Positions 1-12,659 of a DNA stretch of 64,000 nucleotides are shown piece after piece (positions within the stretch are counted from its first letter, which is position 1; each line of letters begins with the position of its first letter). Source of the stretch: Onthophagus taurus (lineage: Eukaryota; Arthropoda; Insecta; Coleoptera; Scarabaeidae); NCBI RefSeq assembly GCF_036711975.1, contig NC_091970.1, positions 751,501 to 815,500 of the forward strand, given 5' to 3'. Both the position numbers and the translations under genes were made by a program. A model generated the notes under the pieces. That model saw only the letters and a program-made list of their open reading frames with translations. It was not told the DNA's origin and did not search any database.

Positions 1-890
1 GATCTCTACTTGTAATAGTAACGCAGAGAAGAAAGCTGAGTTCTTGAACGACATGCAAAAATATTATACATATTGTCGAGACTTGGAGATGTTCCATCAA
101 TACAGTTTTTAATTGGAAAAGGAGTAAATTTGACATGAATGCCTATGAGGCTATAAGCAATGGACTATTATTACCAATGAATGTTCAAATTTAACAATAC
201 ACTCTAATCTCATGATATTTATTTTTAGATAAAGAAGTGGTCTAACATCAGAGACAGTCATTGCAAATCAATAAAAAATGTGGAAGCTGGAGCTGTTGTA
301 ATAAGACTTACTGTGTATTATGATCAGCTATTTAAACAACATTATGTCTAGAAGAGACACGCATTCCAGAACACACGTTAAATTCAGAGGAAAATGATGA
401 AGTTAATAACAGAGAAATGGTAACTGTCGTCTGTGTAGAGCCATCAAGTTTGAGAGAGATTAGAGAACTAATAAGTGAAAAGATGGCATTAATCAAGAAA
501 CTTCCAGGATATAGTTCTTCTCAACATAACAACCCAATAGCTTAATCATCAAAATAAAAAAGAGATATTAGGCAAGCATCAATCAGCAAGTTACTGCAAA
601 TTGTAAAACTGAATATTCATTTTGGAAAGCAACTAAATATCTTAAACGACCAGTAACACAAGTGCCTCCTATTGGAAACCACTTTTGCAAAGTATCTAGA
701 AATAAGATTTCATCTTAATGAGTGAGCTGATGAATTGCTGAGTCTCATTCCCAGGACTTGCCTTGATGTGATCTCAAGTACATCCTCCTAAGGAAGTTAC
801 TGAAGAAGTTGAGAAATAGATCTTGAAGCACCTCAAATCTATTACTAATCAAAGAAACTTGATATCATCTCATTCTAACTAGTTATTTTT
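1..890 (+). mobile_element. Decayed Jockey-type non-LTR retrotransposon fragments
   Basis: Short stretches, broken by stops and frameshifts, translate to peptides typical of the start of a LINE reverse transcriptase ORF2. At about 18-55 the frame reads SNAEKKAEFLNDM. At about 430-540 it reads PSSLREIRELI followed by KKLPGYS. At about 605-680 it reads EYSFWKATKYLKRP followed by PPIGN. At about 780-830 there is a second PPKEVTEEVEK-like segment. The WKATKYLKRP and P-x-EV...KKLPGY blocks are familiar from Jockey-clade elements. The blocks are not in the order of a single intact element, so at least two nested or tandem fragments are likely. No open frame remains. The family call is from remembered motifs. 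Confidence 0.6.
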
Positions 891-891
891 A

Positions 892-2500
892 AATTAGATA
901 AAATTGAGGTTGGTAGCCCTTCCTATCATTTCGATTTTTTTGACAGAAACGGTTTCTCGTCAAGTTTTAATTAATTTATTATTAATTATCTAATTATTAA
1001 GTATTTTATTATGTTTATTCTTCACGAATCGATCCTTTTTAGTTATAACTCGATGAGTAAATAGTTTTTATCAACATGAAATTCTTTTCTAAAATAATCT
1101 TGGGTTGAGATCAAAAGAAATTACCAAGATTATTGGTTTTATTAATATAATTATCACTTCAATTTTTTAGTTGAATAACAATTTAAATAATAAATTAATA
1201 ATTACATTAATATTTCCCTAAAAATTAGTTGTTTTTAAATTTCATAAAGTTGAGGTTGGTAGCCCTTCCTATCATTTCGATTTTTTTGACAGAAACGGTT
1301 TCTTGTCAAGTTTTAATTAATTTATTATTTATTATCTAATATTATGTTTATTCTTTACGAATCGATTCTTTTTAGTTACAACTCAGTAAGTAAATAGTTT
1401 TTATCGAATTGAAATTCGTTTTTAAAATAATCTTGGGTTGAGATCAAAAGAAATTACCAAGATTTTTGGTTTTATTATACTCCGTTTTTAAACCAGGAGG
1501 AGTATTTTAAATTTGTCACCAGATTGACCTTGCACGTGATTGGTTGAATGCGAGGAAGGTTCACACACAGGCAATTTTGAATTTGACGGTTAGGTTATTA
1601 ATCATTCGACAGTTTAATTTTATTTTATTTACTTTTGTAAAATTATATTTTAAAATAAATACACTCATAACTTCAATGTTAATTTGTATGTTTAGTGTTG
1701 ACGATAACAAACGAAAATAAACACAGTAATAAATAAATAAATAATTATTAATTTAAATTTACCGCCAAAATATCTAGTGATATTTTCTGGTGATTTTTGC
1801 CAGTGTAAATCTGACTTTCGCGTTTACTTCTCCTGGTTTAAAAACAGAGTATAGTTCTAGTGCAAGTGTTAGTTCTAGTTTTAATTGTTATTCAGCGCTA
1901 AGTTGTATATTTTTAAGTTTCGGGTTTAGCCCTGTGTCTTCAGACGCTGAATGTTAGGTAAGGTTAGTTTTGTTTACAAACATTAATTATACCATGAAGT
2001 TTTCTTTGGCAATTAGTAATGGCAATTATAGCGTGAAGTTTTCTTTTGTAATGTCAATTATAGCGTGAAGGAATGTTCGGTAAGTATTTCCTAGTGTAAA
2101 TCTGACTTTCGCGTTTACTCCTCCTGGTTTAAAAACAGAGTATAGTATAATTATCACTTCAATTTTTTAGTTGAATAACAATTTAAACAATAAATTAATA
2201 ATTACATTAATATTTCCCTAAAAATTAGTTGTTTTTAAATTTGATAAAATTGAGGTTGGTAGCCCTTCCTATCATTTCGATTTTTTGACAGAAACGGTTT
2301 CTTGTCAAGTTTTAATTAATTTATTATTAATTATCTAATTATTAAGTGTTTTATTATGTTTATTCTTCACGAATCGATCCTTTTTAGTTATAATTTAGTA
2401 AGTAAATAGTTTTTATCGACATGAAATTCTTTTCTAAGATAATCTTTGATTTAATTAATCTTGGGTTAAGATTAAAAGAAATTAGCTTTTATTAATATAA
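892..2500. repeat. Three-copy ~340 bp tandem repeat, split by a MITE
   Basis: A unit starting near 892, 1231 and 2232 shares the phrase TTGAGGTTGGTAGCCCTTCC, then a GACAGAAACGGTTTC block, a CGAATCGAT block and a final AATCTTGGGTT...ACCAAGAT block. The first-to-second period is about 340 bp. The second unit is interrupted at about 1476 by the composite element ending at 2144; the interrupted sequence resumes after it. No coding potential is seen. Confidence 0.75.
1476..2144 (-). mobile_element. Composite MITE element, copy 1
   Basis: The element begins TATACTCCGTTTTTAAACC and ends with the inverted form GGTTTAAAAACAGAGTATA. A complete MITE-like unit with these inverted ends spans about 1476-1853. 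It is followed by a unique segment with one copy of a ~122 bp unit (about 1854-2080) and then a truncated second MITE end (to 2144). The same architecture occurs in inverse orientation at 35168-36548. The insertion interrupts the ~340 bp repeat and is bounded by TA, as expected of a Tc1/mariner-type nonautonomous element. No transposase is encoded. Confidence 0.75.
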
Positions 2501-2960
2501 TTATCATATATTATACAACAAGACGATCGAAAATAATCGATAATACGAGACGTATTGCTTGAAACAATGCTGTTTTTTAAAGCAATACGTCGAGATCTTA
2601 TAAACGACGTTTCATAAAATTGGCATTTAATTTTGACAAACTGTTGTGAAGTTGGTTACAGTTGGTAACATGGAATTTGTGTCACATTAACTTTATTCAA
2701 AAATTTATTTAAAAAAATTAATTTAAGGAATCAATTTCAATAGTAGTCATGGACAAAGTATAGTATTTTACTCACATAATAATATATAAATTATCAACAA
2801 TATCTTTGACATAAACACCACATAATTATTAACTTTCTACATTCCATTATGATATCACTAATATTGTTGCTAACTATACAATGTTAAATCTACAAACTTA
2901 TCAAAAATAAGCCTTTTGGCTTCAAGTCCCACTTTTTAATAAAACAAAATTTGTTTAAAT
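2501..2960. repeat. Hairpin plus dispersed GACGTTTCATAAAATTG repeat
   Basis: A 12 bp perfect inverted repeat (GACGTATTGCTT at 2549-2560, complement at 2580-2591, 19 nt loop) sits beside a dispersed repeat at about 2605-2760. That repeat contains GACAAACTGTTGTGAAGTTGG and GTGTCACATT, and recurs at 38.3-38.8 kb (opposite orientation) and at 42.0-42.7 kb. The rest of the stretch is AT-rich and unremarkable. Confidence 0.6.
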
Positions 2961-3028
2961 CATTTTATTTATTTCAAAAAAGAATACAACTAACCTCAAT
3001 ACTATACAATATCATCCTTATTTTCGTT

Positions 3029-3704
3029 TTATTCCTCCTCCTCTTGCTTTTTCATCCCAGATCCAACCGGTCCATGGCGTCTCTCCCAAATCATACGATG
3101 TTTTTGCTTCATATAAGCAGAACGAACATTATGGTAAGCCCCAAGATCACCATATTTAGTAAACCAATTTGTAGAAGCCTCCTCGTAATCTTTACGAATC
3201 GGGGCGCATCTTTCAATATGATCCGGCTGTTCGTACATGTTGCATTCTTCAAAACGTTGACGCAAAATGTTAATTATTTCAGTATCGACTAACCTTTAAA
3301 AATTTGTTACATAACACTTTTTTTTAATTTACTAAAAACATTTTTTGATTAGTCTTAAAAGAAAGTTACCTGTCTCGTTTATACTGGCAATTAGCTTCGA
3401 AATAACAAGCTACATCATCGGTGTAGCACTCATCGACAGTTGGAACTCGACGCATTTTTTCGTGGTACCACGGGTATTGTTTTTGATTGGGTTCAACGAT
3501 GTTTTCTGTGCATAAATACGTATTAATATAATTAAAAAAAATTAAATTTTATTGATTAAATAAAAAAAAATTTTTTGAAGGGTTATTTTTAGGTTAAAAA
3601 GTGAGGTTATGTTTACCTCTAACCCAAACTGTTGGTCCTTCTAATACTTTATAAACGTTGTTAAAGAATCGTTCGATTACGTTTCTGGGTTGCGCTTCGG
3701 GCAT
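3029..3704 (-). CDS. NDUFB10: NADH dehydrogenase 1 beta subcomplex subunit 10 (PDSW)
   Basis: Accessory subunit of mitochondrial respiratory complex I, on the membrane-arm side. Coding exons on the minus strand are 3704-3617, 3505-3370 and 3293-3029 (88+136+265 nt, 162 aa), with GT/AG introns and consistent phase. The protein starts MPEAQPRNVIERFFNN and includes the conserved Cys-containing segment VDECYTDDVACYFEANCQY and later RQRFEECN...ERCAPIRKDY, matching the family's disulfide-forming cysteines. It ends in a Lys/Glu-rich tail, KKQEEEE. Length is close to that of the mammalian protein (about 170 aa). No presequence is expected. It lies about 170 bp downstream of Chibby on the same strand. 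Identification is from remembered family sequence and is strong. Confidence 0.92.
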
Positions 3705-3875
3705 TTTAATACGATTTTATTAACAATTTTTTGATTTATGTCACCTTCTTAAGACGATAATAAATTTAGTGATTTTGTTTTTGTTAAGTTTACCAACCTG
3801 ATTCGATTAGTTTTTAGGGTTATGTCGTTTTTCTCATTATTATTAAAACGCAATTTATTGATAAATAATTTTTAA

Positions 3876-4334
3876 TTACTTTTTTCTAAGTTTTTCTATT
3901 TCTAGTTGTTGCAAATTACTTTCAGCGGTCGTTTCCGATAACTAAAATTAAAATTTTATTCATTAATTAATCGTGAAATTAAAATCTTAGTTACCATGTC
4001 TAAAACTATTTGATAACGTAACCTCAACATATTATTTTCTTCTTCTAATTCTTCGATTTTCTTTTCTAATTTTTGAATAACTTTGTTGTTGTGCGATCCA
4101 CTACCTAATTAATTCGATCGAAATTAAATTCTTTGTGTTTTATTACGTACAATTTAGTGACTTACTTGGTATCCATTGGCCGTTATCGAAGGTGCATTCT
4201 TGGTGTCCTAATAATAACCGAACCGATCTGTTTTCGTTGAGTAATCGTTCTTGTATCTCTTCGGCGTTCCCATTTATTGAAGTTTTGCGAGGGGGAGGTT
4301 TTTTCGGCGAAAATTTGTTCCCGAAAAAGGGCAT
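3876..4334 (-). CDS. Cby: Chibby (beta-catenin antagonist / ciliary base protein)
   Basis: Small coiled-coil protein; in animals Chibby binds beta-catenin/Armadillo and acts at the ciliary transition zone and basal body. Exons on the minus strand are 4334-4166, 4104-3995 and 3941-3876 (169+110+66 nt, 114 aa), phases 1 and 0. The N-terminus MPFFGNKFSPKKPPPRKTS is nearly identical to vertebrate Chibby, followed by the conserved FDNGQWIP block (the family has FENGQWI). A heptad-rich helix, KLEKKIEELEEENNMLRLRY, then SETTAES, corresponds to the C-terminal coiled coil. The length is slightly shorter than the 126 aa human protein. It is transcribed divergently from DRG2, 280 bp away. Confidence 0.93.
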
Positions 4335-4614
4335 TATTTTTATGACAGTTATTACAATACAAACAAATTAATTATGTTTTGAATTAATTATTTAATTAAC
4401 ATTTTATTCGTAAGTTATTATTCAGAGCATCTTTTACACGATTCATTTCAACCTTAATTAATTAAACTAGAAATTTGGTTAAATTTTTATTAAACAAATT
4501 AAGTTGTTACACCTTACTTGAACATTTTGACATTGACGTTTTTTATAAATGTCAAAAAGTGGTGATCAAGATTATAATAAAACGTTATTTTAACTAAACG
4601 TTTAAGTTAAAAAC
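4335..4614. promoter_or_regulatory. Shared head-to-head promoter of Cby and DRG2
   Basis: Only 280 bp separate the two divergent start codons, so both promoters and 5' UTRs must lie here. The stretch contains an imperfect inverted pair, TTTGACATT / AATGTCAAA (around 4530-4558). No TATA element can be assigned with confidence. Confidence 0.6.
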
Positions 4615-5872
4615 ATGGGTATTTTAGAGAAAATATCGGAAATTGAGCGAGAAATATCCCGGACACAAAAGAATAAAGGTTAGATTATTATAAAAAATTT
4701 TTTTTGAGGTTATGTCAATTTAATTTTTAGCTACCGAGTACCATTTGGGTTTATTAAAAGCGAAACTAGCTAAATATCGGTCCCAATTACTAGAACCATC
4801 GAAAAAAAGCGAAAAAGGTGAAGGATTCGACGTTTTAAAAAGTGGAGATGCTCGAGTTGCTTTAATTGGATTCCCTTCAGTTGGAAAAGTACTCTTTACA
4901 ACAACATAAAATAACAACAAACTATTTTTATCGCTATTTTAGTCCACCTTATTATCAACACTAACAAAAACGGAAAGTGAAGCTGCTTCATACGAATTCA
5001 CAACTTTAACTTGTATCCCTGGAGTTATCGACTACAATGGGGCTAACATTCAACTTTTAGACTTACCTGGAATAATAGAAGGGGCTGCTCAAGGTAAAGG
5101 TAGAGGAAGACAAGTAATTGCAGTAGCTAGAACTGCCGATTTAGTCCTAATGATGTTGGATGCTACAAAAAAGGACGTTCATCGCGATTTGTTGGAAAGG
5201 GAATTAGAAAGTGTTGGGATTCGATTAAACAAAGCAAAACCAAACATTTATTTTAAAATTAAAAAGGGTGGCGGGATTTCGTTCAATTCGACTTGTCCCT
5301 TAACGAAAATTGATGAAAAATTAGTTCAATTAATTCTTCATGAATATAAAATTTTTAATGCTGAAGTTTTATTCCGCGAAGATTGTAATGCTGATGAATT
5401 AATTGACGTGATTTGCGCAAATAGGGTTTATTTGCCTTGTCTTTATGTTTATAACAAAATAGATCAAATTTCTATCGAAGAAGTGGATAGAATTGCGCGC
5501 CAACCTCACAGTGTAGTTGTAAGGTATATTTTTAATTATCTTAATTATCTAACCTATAATTTATAAATTTAAAATGATTCTAGTTGCAACATGAAACTAA
5601 ATCTAGATTTTTTGTTGGAAATATTATGGGAATATCTACAATTAATTCGGGTTTATACAAAAAAACCGGGTCAACCCCCAGATTTTGCTGATGGTTTAAT
5701 TCTAAGAAAAGGAGTTAGTGTTGAACATGTTTGTCATGGTATTCATCGCACTTTAGCGCAAGCGTTTAAGTATGCTTTGGTTTGGGGTACTAGTACCAAA
5801 TATTCACCGCAACGCGTTGGGGCGAACCATATCATGCATGATGAAGATGTTATACAGATTGTTAAGAAATAA
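4615..5872 (+). CDS. DRG2: Developmentally regulated GTP-binding protein 2 (DRG2)
   Basis: Obg/DRG-family GTPase associated with translating ribosomes. Exons are 4615-4678, 4731-4888, 4943-5523 and 5584-5872 (363 aa), with phase-consistent GT/AG introns of 52-60 bp. The start [20 protein letters not shown] and the family hallmark [18 protein letters not shown] favour DRG2 over DRG1. The P-loop GFPSVGKST (residues 68-76) is split by intron 2 after the Lys. G3 is [18 protein letters not shown], and G4 is NKID within [10 protein letters not shown]. The C-terminal TGS domain ends with the typical [11 protein letters not shown]-like terminus. Length matches the 364 aa human protein. The helix-turn-helix/S5D2L2 segment reads [10 protein letters not shown], as in DRG2. 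Confidence 0.95.
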
Positions 5873-8500
5873 TTTGTTTATTACTACTCGATTTAATTGT
5901 AAAATTGTATTGCAATATTGAAAAGAAAAATGAAAAAGAATAGGATCAATATTATACAAGAAAATGATTTATTTTAACTTTTATATATACGTACTTTAAT
6001 TTTTGTTGTAATATTTGTTAACATTTTAACCCAAAAAACTGACATACCAATGGTATGTACAGATTTCTTTTTTTTAAAGATTTTTAGTTCAACCCCTCAT
6101 CAACAGATTGCGCCACTTTATTTAAATTTTCGCCGTAATAACTTAATTGATTGGATTTAACTTAAAAATCACTCAATATATAAATATCATTATTGAATGT
6201 AGTCTTGTAGATATTTACCCCTTTAAAATAAAAATTTTTGATTTTATGTTTTTTTGTAAATCTCCTAATACTTTTTAATAAATACCTCCTCGATCTTGGA
6301 TACAACACCTAATTTTACCTCATCGAAAATGAAAATTTGGATTTTTGTACATCGTTTAGGTTTTTTCAGTAACATGGGATAATAAATAAAGTTATATTTG
6401 GAACTTACCTGTATTTATTAAGAATTTAATCTGACGTTGACGTATTCACGTTTAATTTTCGTACCAACCTAAATTTCAATAAAAATAAATTATTTTTAAA
6501 AGTATGCAACCCAATATACACTTGATTATTAGAAATAATAAATTAAATAGAATTTTCAAAAGATTTTATTTAAATTTATGCGGTATACAATAACCTGTAA
6601 CATATACACAATATCAATAAATACAATAAATACAATTCGTACCTTGTAGCCGCTTAGTTAGTGTCGGAATGTGGTGTGTTTCTTTAAAAATTAATATTTC
6701 CTTTCGTTTAAATATAATACTATTTAGTAATCGTCCTAACAGTCACTGCCAAAGGTTTTTCTTTTTTTTTTGAGATCGAAAAAGTAGATAACAAACAAAA
6801 ATTAAAAAAAATTCAAACAAAAAATAAATTTGACTATTATTTAAAAGTTTAATATTATTCATTATTATTAATTATATATAGTATATATATTTATAATAGA
6901 ATTTTTTCCTTATTTTTTGGGTTTCCACAAATTTACTTATTTTTAAGAATATTATTTTTTCTCGATTTCTTCAAGAGATAAAGAGATAGGGTTTTTATTT
7001 ATTATTTTTTCTTTTTTTGTTTTTGGGGTAAAGAATGCTGCTATTCTTGGGGTTAATGCTAAAAACGCGGGGAAAATTCGTGAAAACATCTTTCTTTTTT
7101 CGATAATTAATCAAATTTAACACAAACGACCACTGCAACTATAAAAATAAACATGTAAAAGTACAACAAGCTCCTACAATAGTATAAGTTAAGTTACTTT
7201 TTTGTATTCTTTTCACGATCGTTATTTTATTTCATCATTTAATTTTTTTTTCGTCTTAATTTTGGTCCTTAATCATTTTTTTTATCGTCTCATCAAGTAT
7301 TTTTTATTATTCTTTTCGTCTTTGTTTGATTTTTTTTTAATACAACTTCGAACTCTTTATTTTATCTTTATTTCATCTTAATTTCGTTTTCGTCAATAAA
7401 TTTTGTAGTCATCTTAGCACCTACTTATTTGTTAACACATTTTAAACTAATTTTTTTTTTTTAATTAATTAAATCTAAGATATATAGCGACCGTGTTTGT
7501 ATTTTTTTAAATTTTTTTAAATAGCAATTAACACCAATTATGTTTTTTTAAGTAAAAGTTGATTATATGAGCTAAGATTTTTCTTTTTTATCAAAGAGAT
7601 GATTTCTTTTTCGCTTCTTTGAGGAACTTTAATCAATCTTTTTTTCCTATCTTGAGAGGTATCTTTGGTTGTTGTTGTTTTTGTTGTTGTCGTTATTTTT
7701 TTTTTACAATTTCTTTTTTTGTGCGTTTTTGTCTCTGACAGTTAAGCATTTAACTTCACTTTATATTAAAGAAAAAATCCACCTTTTTAAACAATTAAAC
7801 TTTTTTTCTCCTCAAAAAGCAAAAAAGAAATCCCCCCCTTCAAAAAAATTCTTTTTATTTACACCAAATTACAACATTTTGTTCCTTAATACGGTTACAC
7901 AAACATTGATATTGATTTTTTTTAAATTTTTTTAATCTGTATAAAACTATTTTTTAAAGGAGACAATTATTACATTTTTATCTTGCTTATTTTGCCGGTT
8001 AAATACTTTTAAACATTATTAAATATATTAAAATCTACTTCTCTTAAGTTAAACACACATAGATCGCTAATTATGGTACATTCAGATGGTTTTAAAACGC
8101 CAGAAATTACAAAGTTTTACGACATTACGCTAAAGGCTGTTGTCCTTTCTTTATTTATAACAATCGCAAACAAATAAAGCGATTAGGGCTAACTAAAAAG
8201 ACATTTTTTATTAATTTATATTCTTTTTTTCAATTTTTGATTGCTAATAATTTGCTCAGAACGTTTACCGTGCAGCGAATTTCAGTTTTTAAACATTTTT
8301 CAAATTCAAAAATTCGATTTGAACCCCATCTATTGAATAATTTTCATATCAAATTTCTAATTCAACTTAATTTTCATTATATTTATAACATTAGTAACAT
8401 CATTAGTGTGTTTTGAACAATTTTCTTTTTTATTTCACATTTTTAAACGCTATTATTGTTTTTTCAAATTTTATTAAATCTTTTAAATGACAAGTTAGAT
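5873..8500. other. AT-rich gene-free stretch
   Basis: The interval contains long T and A runs and AT-rich low-complexity sequence; the only open frames (for example 7669-7935) are by-products of poly-T. The DRG2 3' UTR presumably occupies the first few hundred bases. No RNA gene, TE protein or conserved frame is recognised. Confidence 0.5.
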
Positions 8501-8503
8501 GTA

Positions 8504-11500
8504 GCGCCATCTATCGGAAAATCTCGCAAATTTCAACTGTCACTTCCTTGTAGTATTTAAATATAATTTTATAACCTTTTTATTGCTTCTCATATCTTAA
8601 GAACCAAAATAACTTTATTCGTTTTCATTTCTCTCATTTTATTACAACTGAGATATATTTTTTATGCGTAAAATTAAATTATTTGTCGCCAAGATCAAAA
8701 CGTTTTTAGGAACTTTATCGAGCATCATTCGCCCTAATTTATACCAACGCAACAAAATAAATAAATTTAGTACCTTAATAACTCATCCTTACACCATTAT
8801 TTACTTCACAATTAAAAAAAAACACGTTTTAATCACTTGGGATTGACAGCCACAATCTAGGTTAAATTTAGCGCCATCTATCGAATTATCTCAAAAAAAA
8901 CATTAAATTTTTAATTAATTATTTCTCACCTATTATTAAACATGAACTTTAAAAATTAATATTAATCATGTTTTTCTTTTGGTGCTTTTATCCAATTTAA
9001 CATCTTAGTTGTTTCTATTTTATTAACATTTTATTAATGACAACAAAAACCGCCATCTATTGGTCACCTCAATAACTAAATTAATATTTCGTTAAAAAAA
9101 ATCGATTATTACCTTTCTGCGTATTTGCTAATAAGATAACAAAGATTTATCGATTTTGATTGAGAAATAATAATTAATAATTAATAGAAGTAATTATTGA
9201 TTTATTTCGACGAAAATCTCTTCTAAAATGACAACTATAAATTGTTAGATTTAGCGCCATCTATTAACTAATTGTTTAAAAATTAAATTTAATTAACAAA
9301 AACAATAAATAATTTTATAAATAATAATAATTTATCATTAAATTATAATAATATTCGTATTTTTAAAATTTGTACAGGAAAAAATCAAATTAAACAAAAA
9401 AAATCATCAATAATTTTTTTTTTATAAATACTCACCACAATTGATAAATAAACCATAAATATATCATAACGACAAATTCTTAATCACGCATTTCGCTCAA
9501 AATATTAATTTTACGATGTTTTTGATCAACAATTTTGCTTCTAAAATGACAGATATCTTTGAAATGACAGCAATATAGGTTAGATTTAGCGCCATCTATT
9601 GAATAACGTTGTAATATCAAATAACTTAAATTAAAATTAAATGTTAATTTGTTTCTACAATCCATAAAAAAACTCAAAATATAAATATTACGACGAGATC
9701 TCCTTAATTTTATTTCATGAATTGAGGTTGCCTCAAAACTTGATAAATTAAATTCTTTTTGTTGTTAACTTTGTAAGTTATCTTAATGATTTTGGATCGA
9801 TTTAAATTGTTATGTTTCTGTTTGAGTGTATTTTTTTAATTAAAATAACAGCACGGAAATTATTAATTATTTATTACGCCATCTATTGAGTTACCTTGAA
9901 ACAAATTATTAAAAATTCATATTTAATTGTTAAACATTTTAAAGATGAACTTTCAAAATTTACTTACTTCTATGATTTCTTTGATCAATTTACTATTATT
10001 TGTCTTTATTTGTTTTTCTTTGAATTAGATTTAGCGCCATCTATTAAGTGATTTCGAAACTTTTCCTTTATTATTGATTTATTTTTGCAAATTTATTTAA
10101 AAAAAAATACAACAATAAAAGAATTTGGATTTAATTAAAAACCGCGGTAAGATCTATGGTTTCACTTTATATCTTTATTTTTTGTGTTTTAGCAGCGTTT
10201 AATTGTTCAATTTATTTTTAAACTTTGAAGCTAACATTTTCTGCCATTGATCTGCATATTTTTAAGAGTACAATGAAAAAACTTTGAATTATTGAACCGT
10301 TTAGTTAAATCCGAACACTTTTAAGCCGATTTTTCGTTTTTGAGTGGATTAATCTCAGTTTTTGATGGATTTGTCATATTTTGGTACATTTTTGGATAAT
10401 TTAATCGAATTTTATTATCTCCTATAAGTTATTGCTGTTATTTTTCGTTCCATAAAGATATAATTTTTATTATATTAAAACTGATATTCACCTTTATCTT
10501 TTTGTTAACCTTAAAACTAACAGTTTTTGCCTTTTAATTTAGCCACAATCGCCTTATTTATTTATATCGTCACTTTTAATTTACAAATTCTTTGAAACAA
10601 GTCCCCAAATTTTTCTTTTTTAATCTAAAATAGCTTTTAATCTTAAAGAGTCGAGTGTACTTGTCATGAATCTCTATCTTTGTAGAAGTATTTTGACTAC
10701 ATAAATTTGTTTTAAGTGATTTTATTTTGTGTTGTGACTCAATCGATTTATTTACGCTAAAAGTAACCTAAATAATTCTCTTTTGTAACCTTATTTCTTA
10801 TTGTTAATTTCATTAAGTTTTTCTTTGGTTATTTTATTTCTTTGGAATTGGAGTCAGCTTTATTTTTAATGTTTTTTGAGCGAATTAATCATTAATTTTG
10901 AGTGCTTTTCTGTTGTTCTTTTTGAAATTCTTTTTATAATCCTTTTTGAAAATCGTTTTTGAAAATCTCTTTTGAAACTCATTATATTCTCTTAATAAAA
11001 ACTACTAAATTCTGCGAAAACAAACGAAATGGTCCCGTTTGAAGTATTAACGCTATTTTTCTTTCTCATTTTTTGATATTTATTCACCTTTTCGCAAATT
11101 GAACCTATTTCAAAAAAAAAATTCATTTTGGTACCCCATCTATTGGATAATCTTGAAAATAAAAAATTTAAAATTCAAATATGTTTTCTTACATCTCACA
11201 CGCAAATTTTTATAATTTTCATTATTTTTATTTTTGTTAATGTGTTTTGAACAATTTTCCTTTCTATTTCTTAAGTTTCTTTTCGTGTATTTAATTAAAA
11301 TGTCATTTCGTTTAATCTATTGAATAATCCTGGAAATAAAATATTAAAAATTCAAATTTAAGTGTAATTTTTACCTTTTAAACGTGAACTTTCAAAATTT
11401 TTATTATTTTTTACGTTGTCTCTGAATTTTCCAAGTATTTTCTCTTTAAACAATTTTTTTTTGCGTGTTCCATTAAAATGACAAATAAACAGTTTAGATT

Positions 11501-12090
11501 CAGCGCCATCTATCGTACTATATCGAAAATAGGTATTTTTTTTTATTAAACTTATTAAAATATTTAAACAAATTAATTTTCATTATCAATTTGAAAGGAA
11601 TTTTTAAATATTTTTACGTTGTTTCTCAATATTCCAAGTATTTTCTCTTTTTAATTATATTTTTTGTGTGCTTCATTATAATGACAACTAAACATTTAAG
11701 ATTCCGCGCCATCTATTGGATTATTTCGCAAATAAATATTTTTTATTAAAATATTTAAACAATTTAATTTTCATCTTTAATTTTTTGTTATTTTTACGTT
11801 GTTTCTCAACATTTCAAGTATTTTCTCCTTTTATTTTTTTTTGCGTATTCATTATAACAAATAAATATTAAAGATTCCGCGCCATCTATTGATTATTTAA
11901 AAAATAAACATTTATTTGTTAAAATATTTAAACAATTTAATTTTCATTATCAATTTTTAATAATATTTTGTTATTTTTACGTTGTTTCTCAACATACCAA
12001 GTAGTATTTTCTCTTTTTAATTATTTTTTTGCGTTTTTCATTAAAATGACAACTAAACACTTAAGATTCAGCTCCATCTATTGGGTTATC
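8504..12090. repeat. Dispersed GCGCCATCTA motif series (degenerate part)
   Basis: A short GC-containing motif, TTTAGCGCCATCTATTG or close variants, recurs in otherwise AT-only sequence. Starts are near 8504, 8871, 9050, 9254, 9589, 9877, 10034, 11134 (CCCCATCTATTGG variant), 11503, 11706, 11879 and 12071 (GCTCC variant). All are in the same orientation. Many neighbouring gaps are 157-204 bp, and others (335, 367) are near twice that. Flanks are only loosely alike, suggesting an old, decayed tandem array in which the motif itself stayed more constant than its surroundings. Confidence 0.75.
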
Positions 12091-12659
12091 TCGAAAATAA
12101 ACTTATTGTTTAAACAAACTAACTTTTATTATTAATTTTCATCCTTTTTTGCAGATAATTTCCTAGTTATACTTACACTGTTATTGTTTTTAATAATTCC
12201 TTGAGTATTTCGGATCAAATTCTCAATAATTATTCGATTTCTCCAAATTTAAACAAATAATTCACAAGTCCTTGTTTTTAATTTAATAATTTAACATGAA
12301 CAGTAGTTATTCCTTCAGTTCGTTTAAGTTCATTATCAACATTTCTCATGAGATTTATTAAAACGATTCTGTGATGTACATCGTTGTAACTAAAACTTAA
12401 TCGTAATAAAATTTGTGGTTGTGTAAACCAATAAAATCACAAGATTTCATCATTTTGTTCATCAACTTTTAAGAAACACAATTTTCTTTGTTACATAACC
12501 TAAAATAAAATAATTAACCACAAATATTTCATCCCTGTTTACGTTATCATCAAAATCTTGCAAATTTTATGTAATTTTCTTTTTACTTCACATTATTAAC
12601 TTAGTTTCGCATTATTATTAATTTTTCTTCGCATAATTATTAATTATTTTCTGAAGTGA

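Noticed and set aside
4135-4371. 78-codon plus frame opposite Chibby
   Set aside because: Antisense shadow of Chibby exon 1.
7669-7935. 88-codon plus frame rich in Phe/Leu
   Set aside because: It is produced by poly-T/poly-A low-complexity sequence; no conserved motif or splice context.
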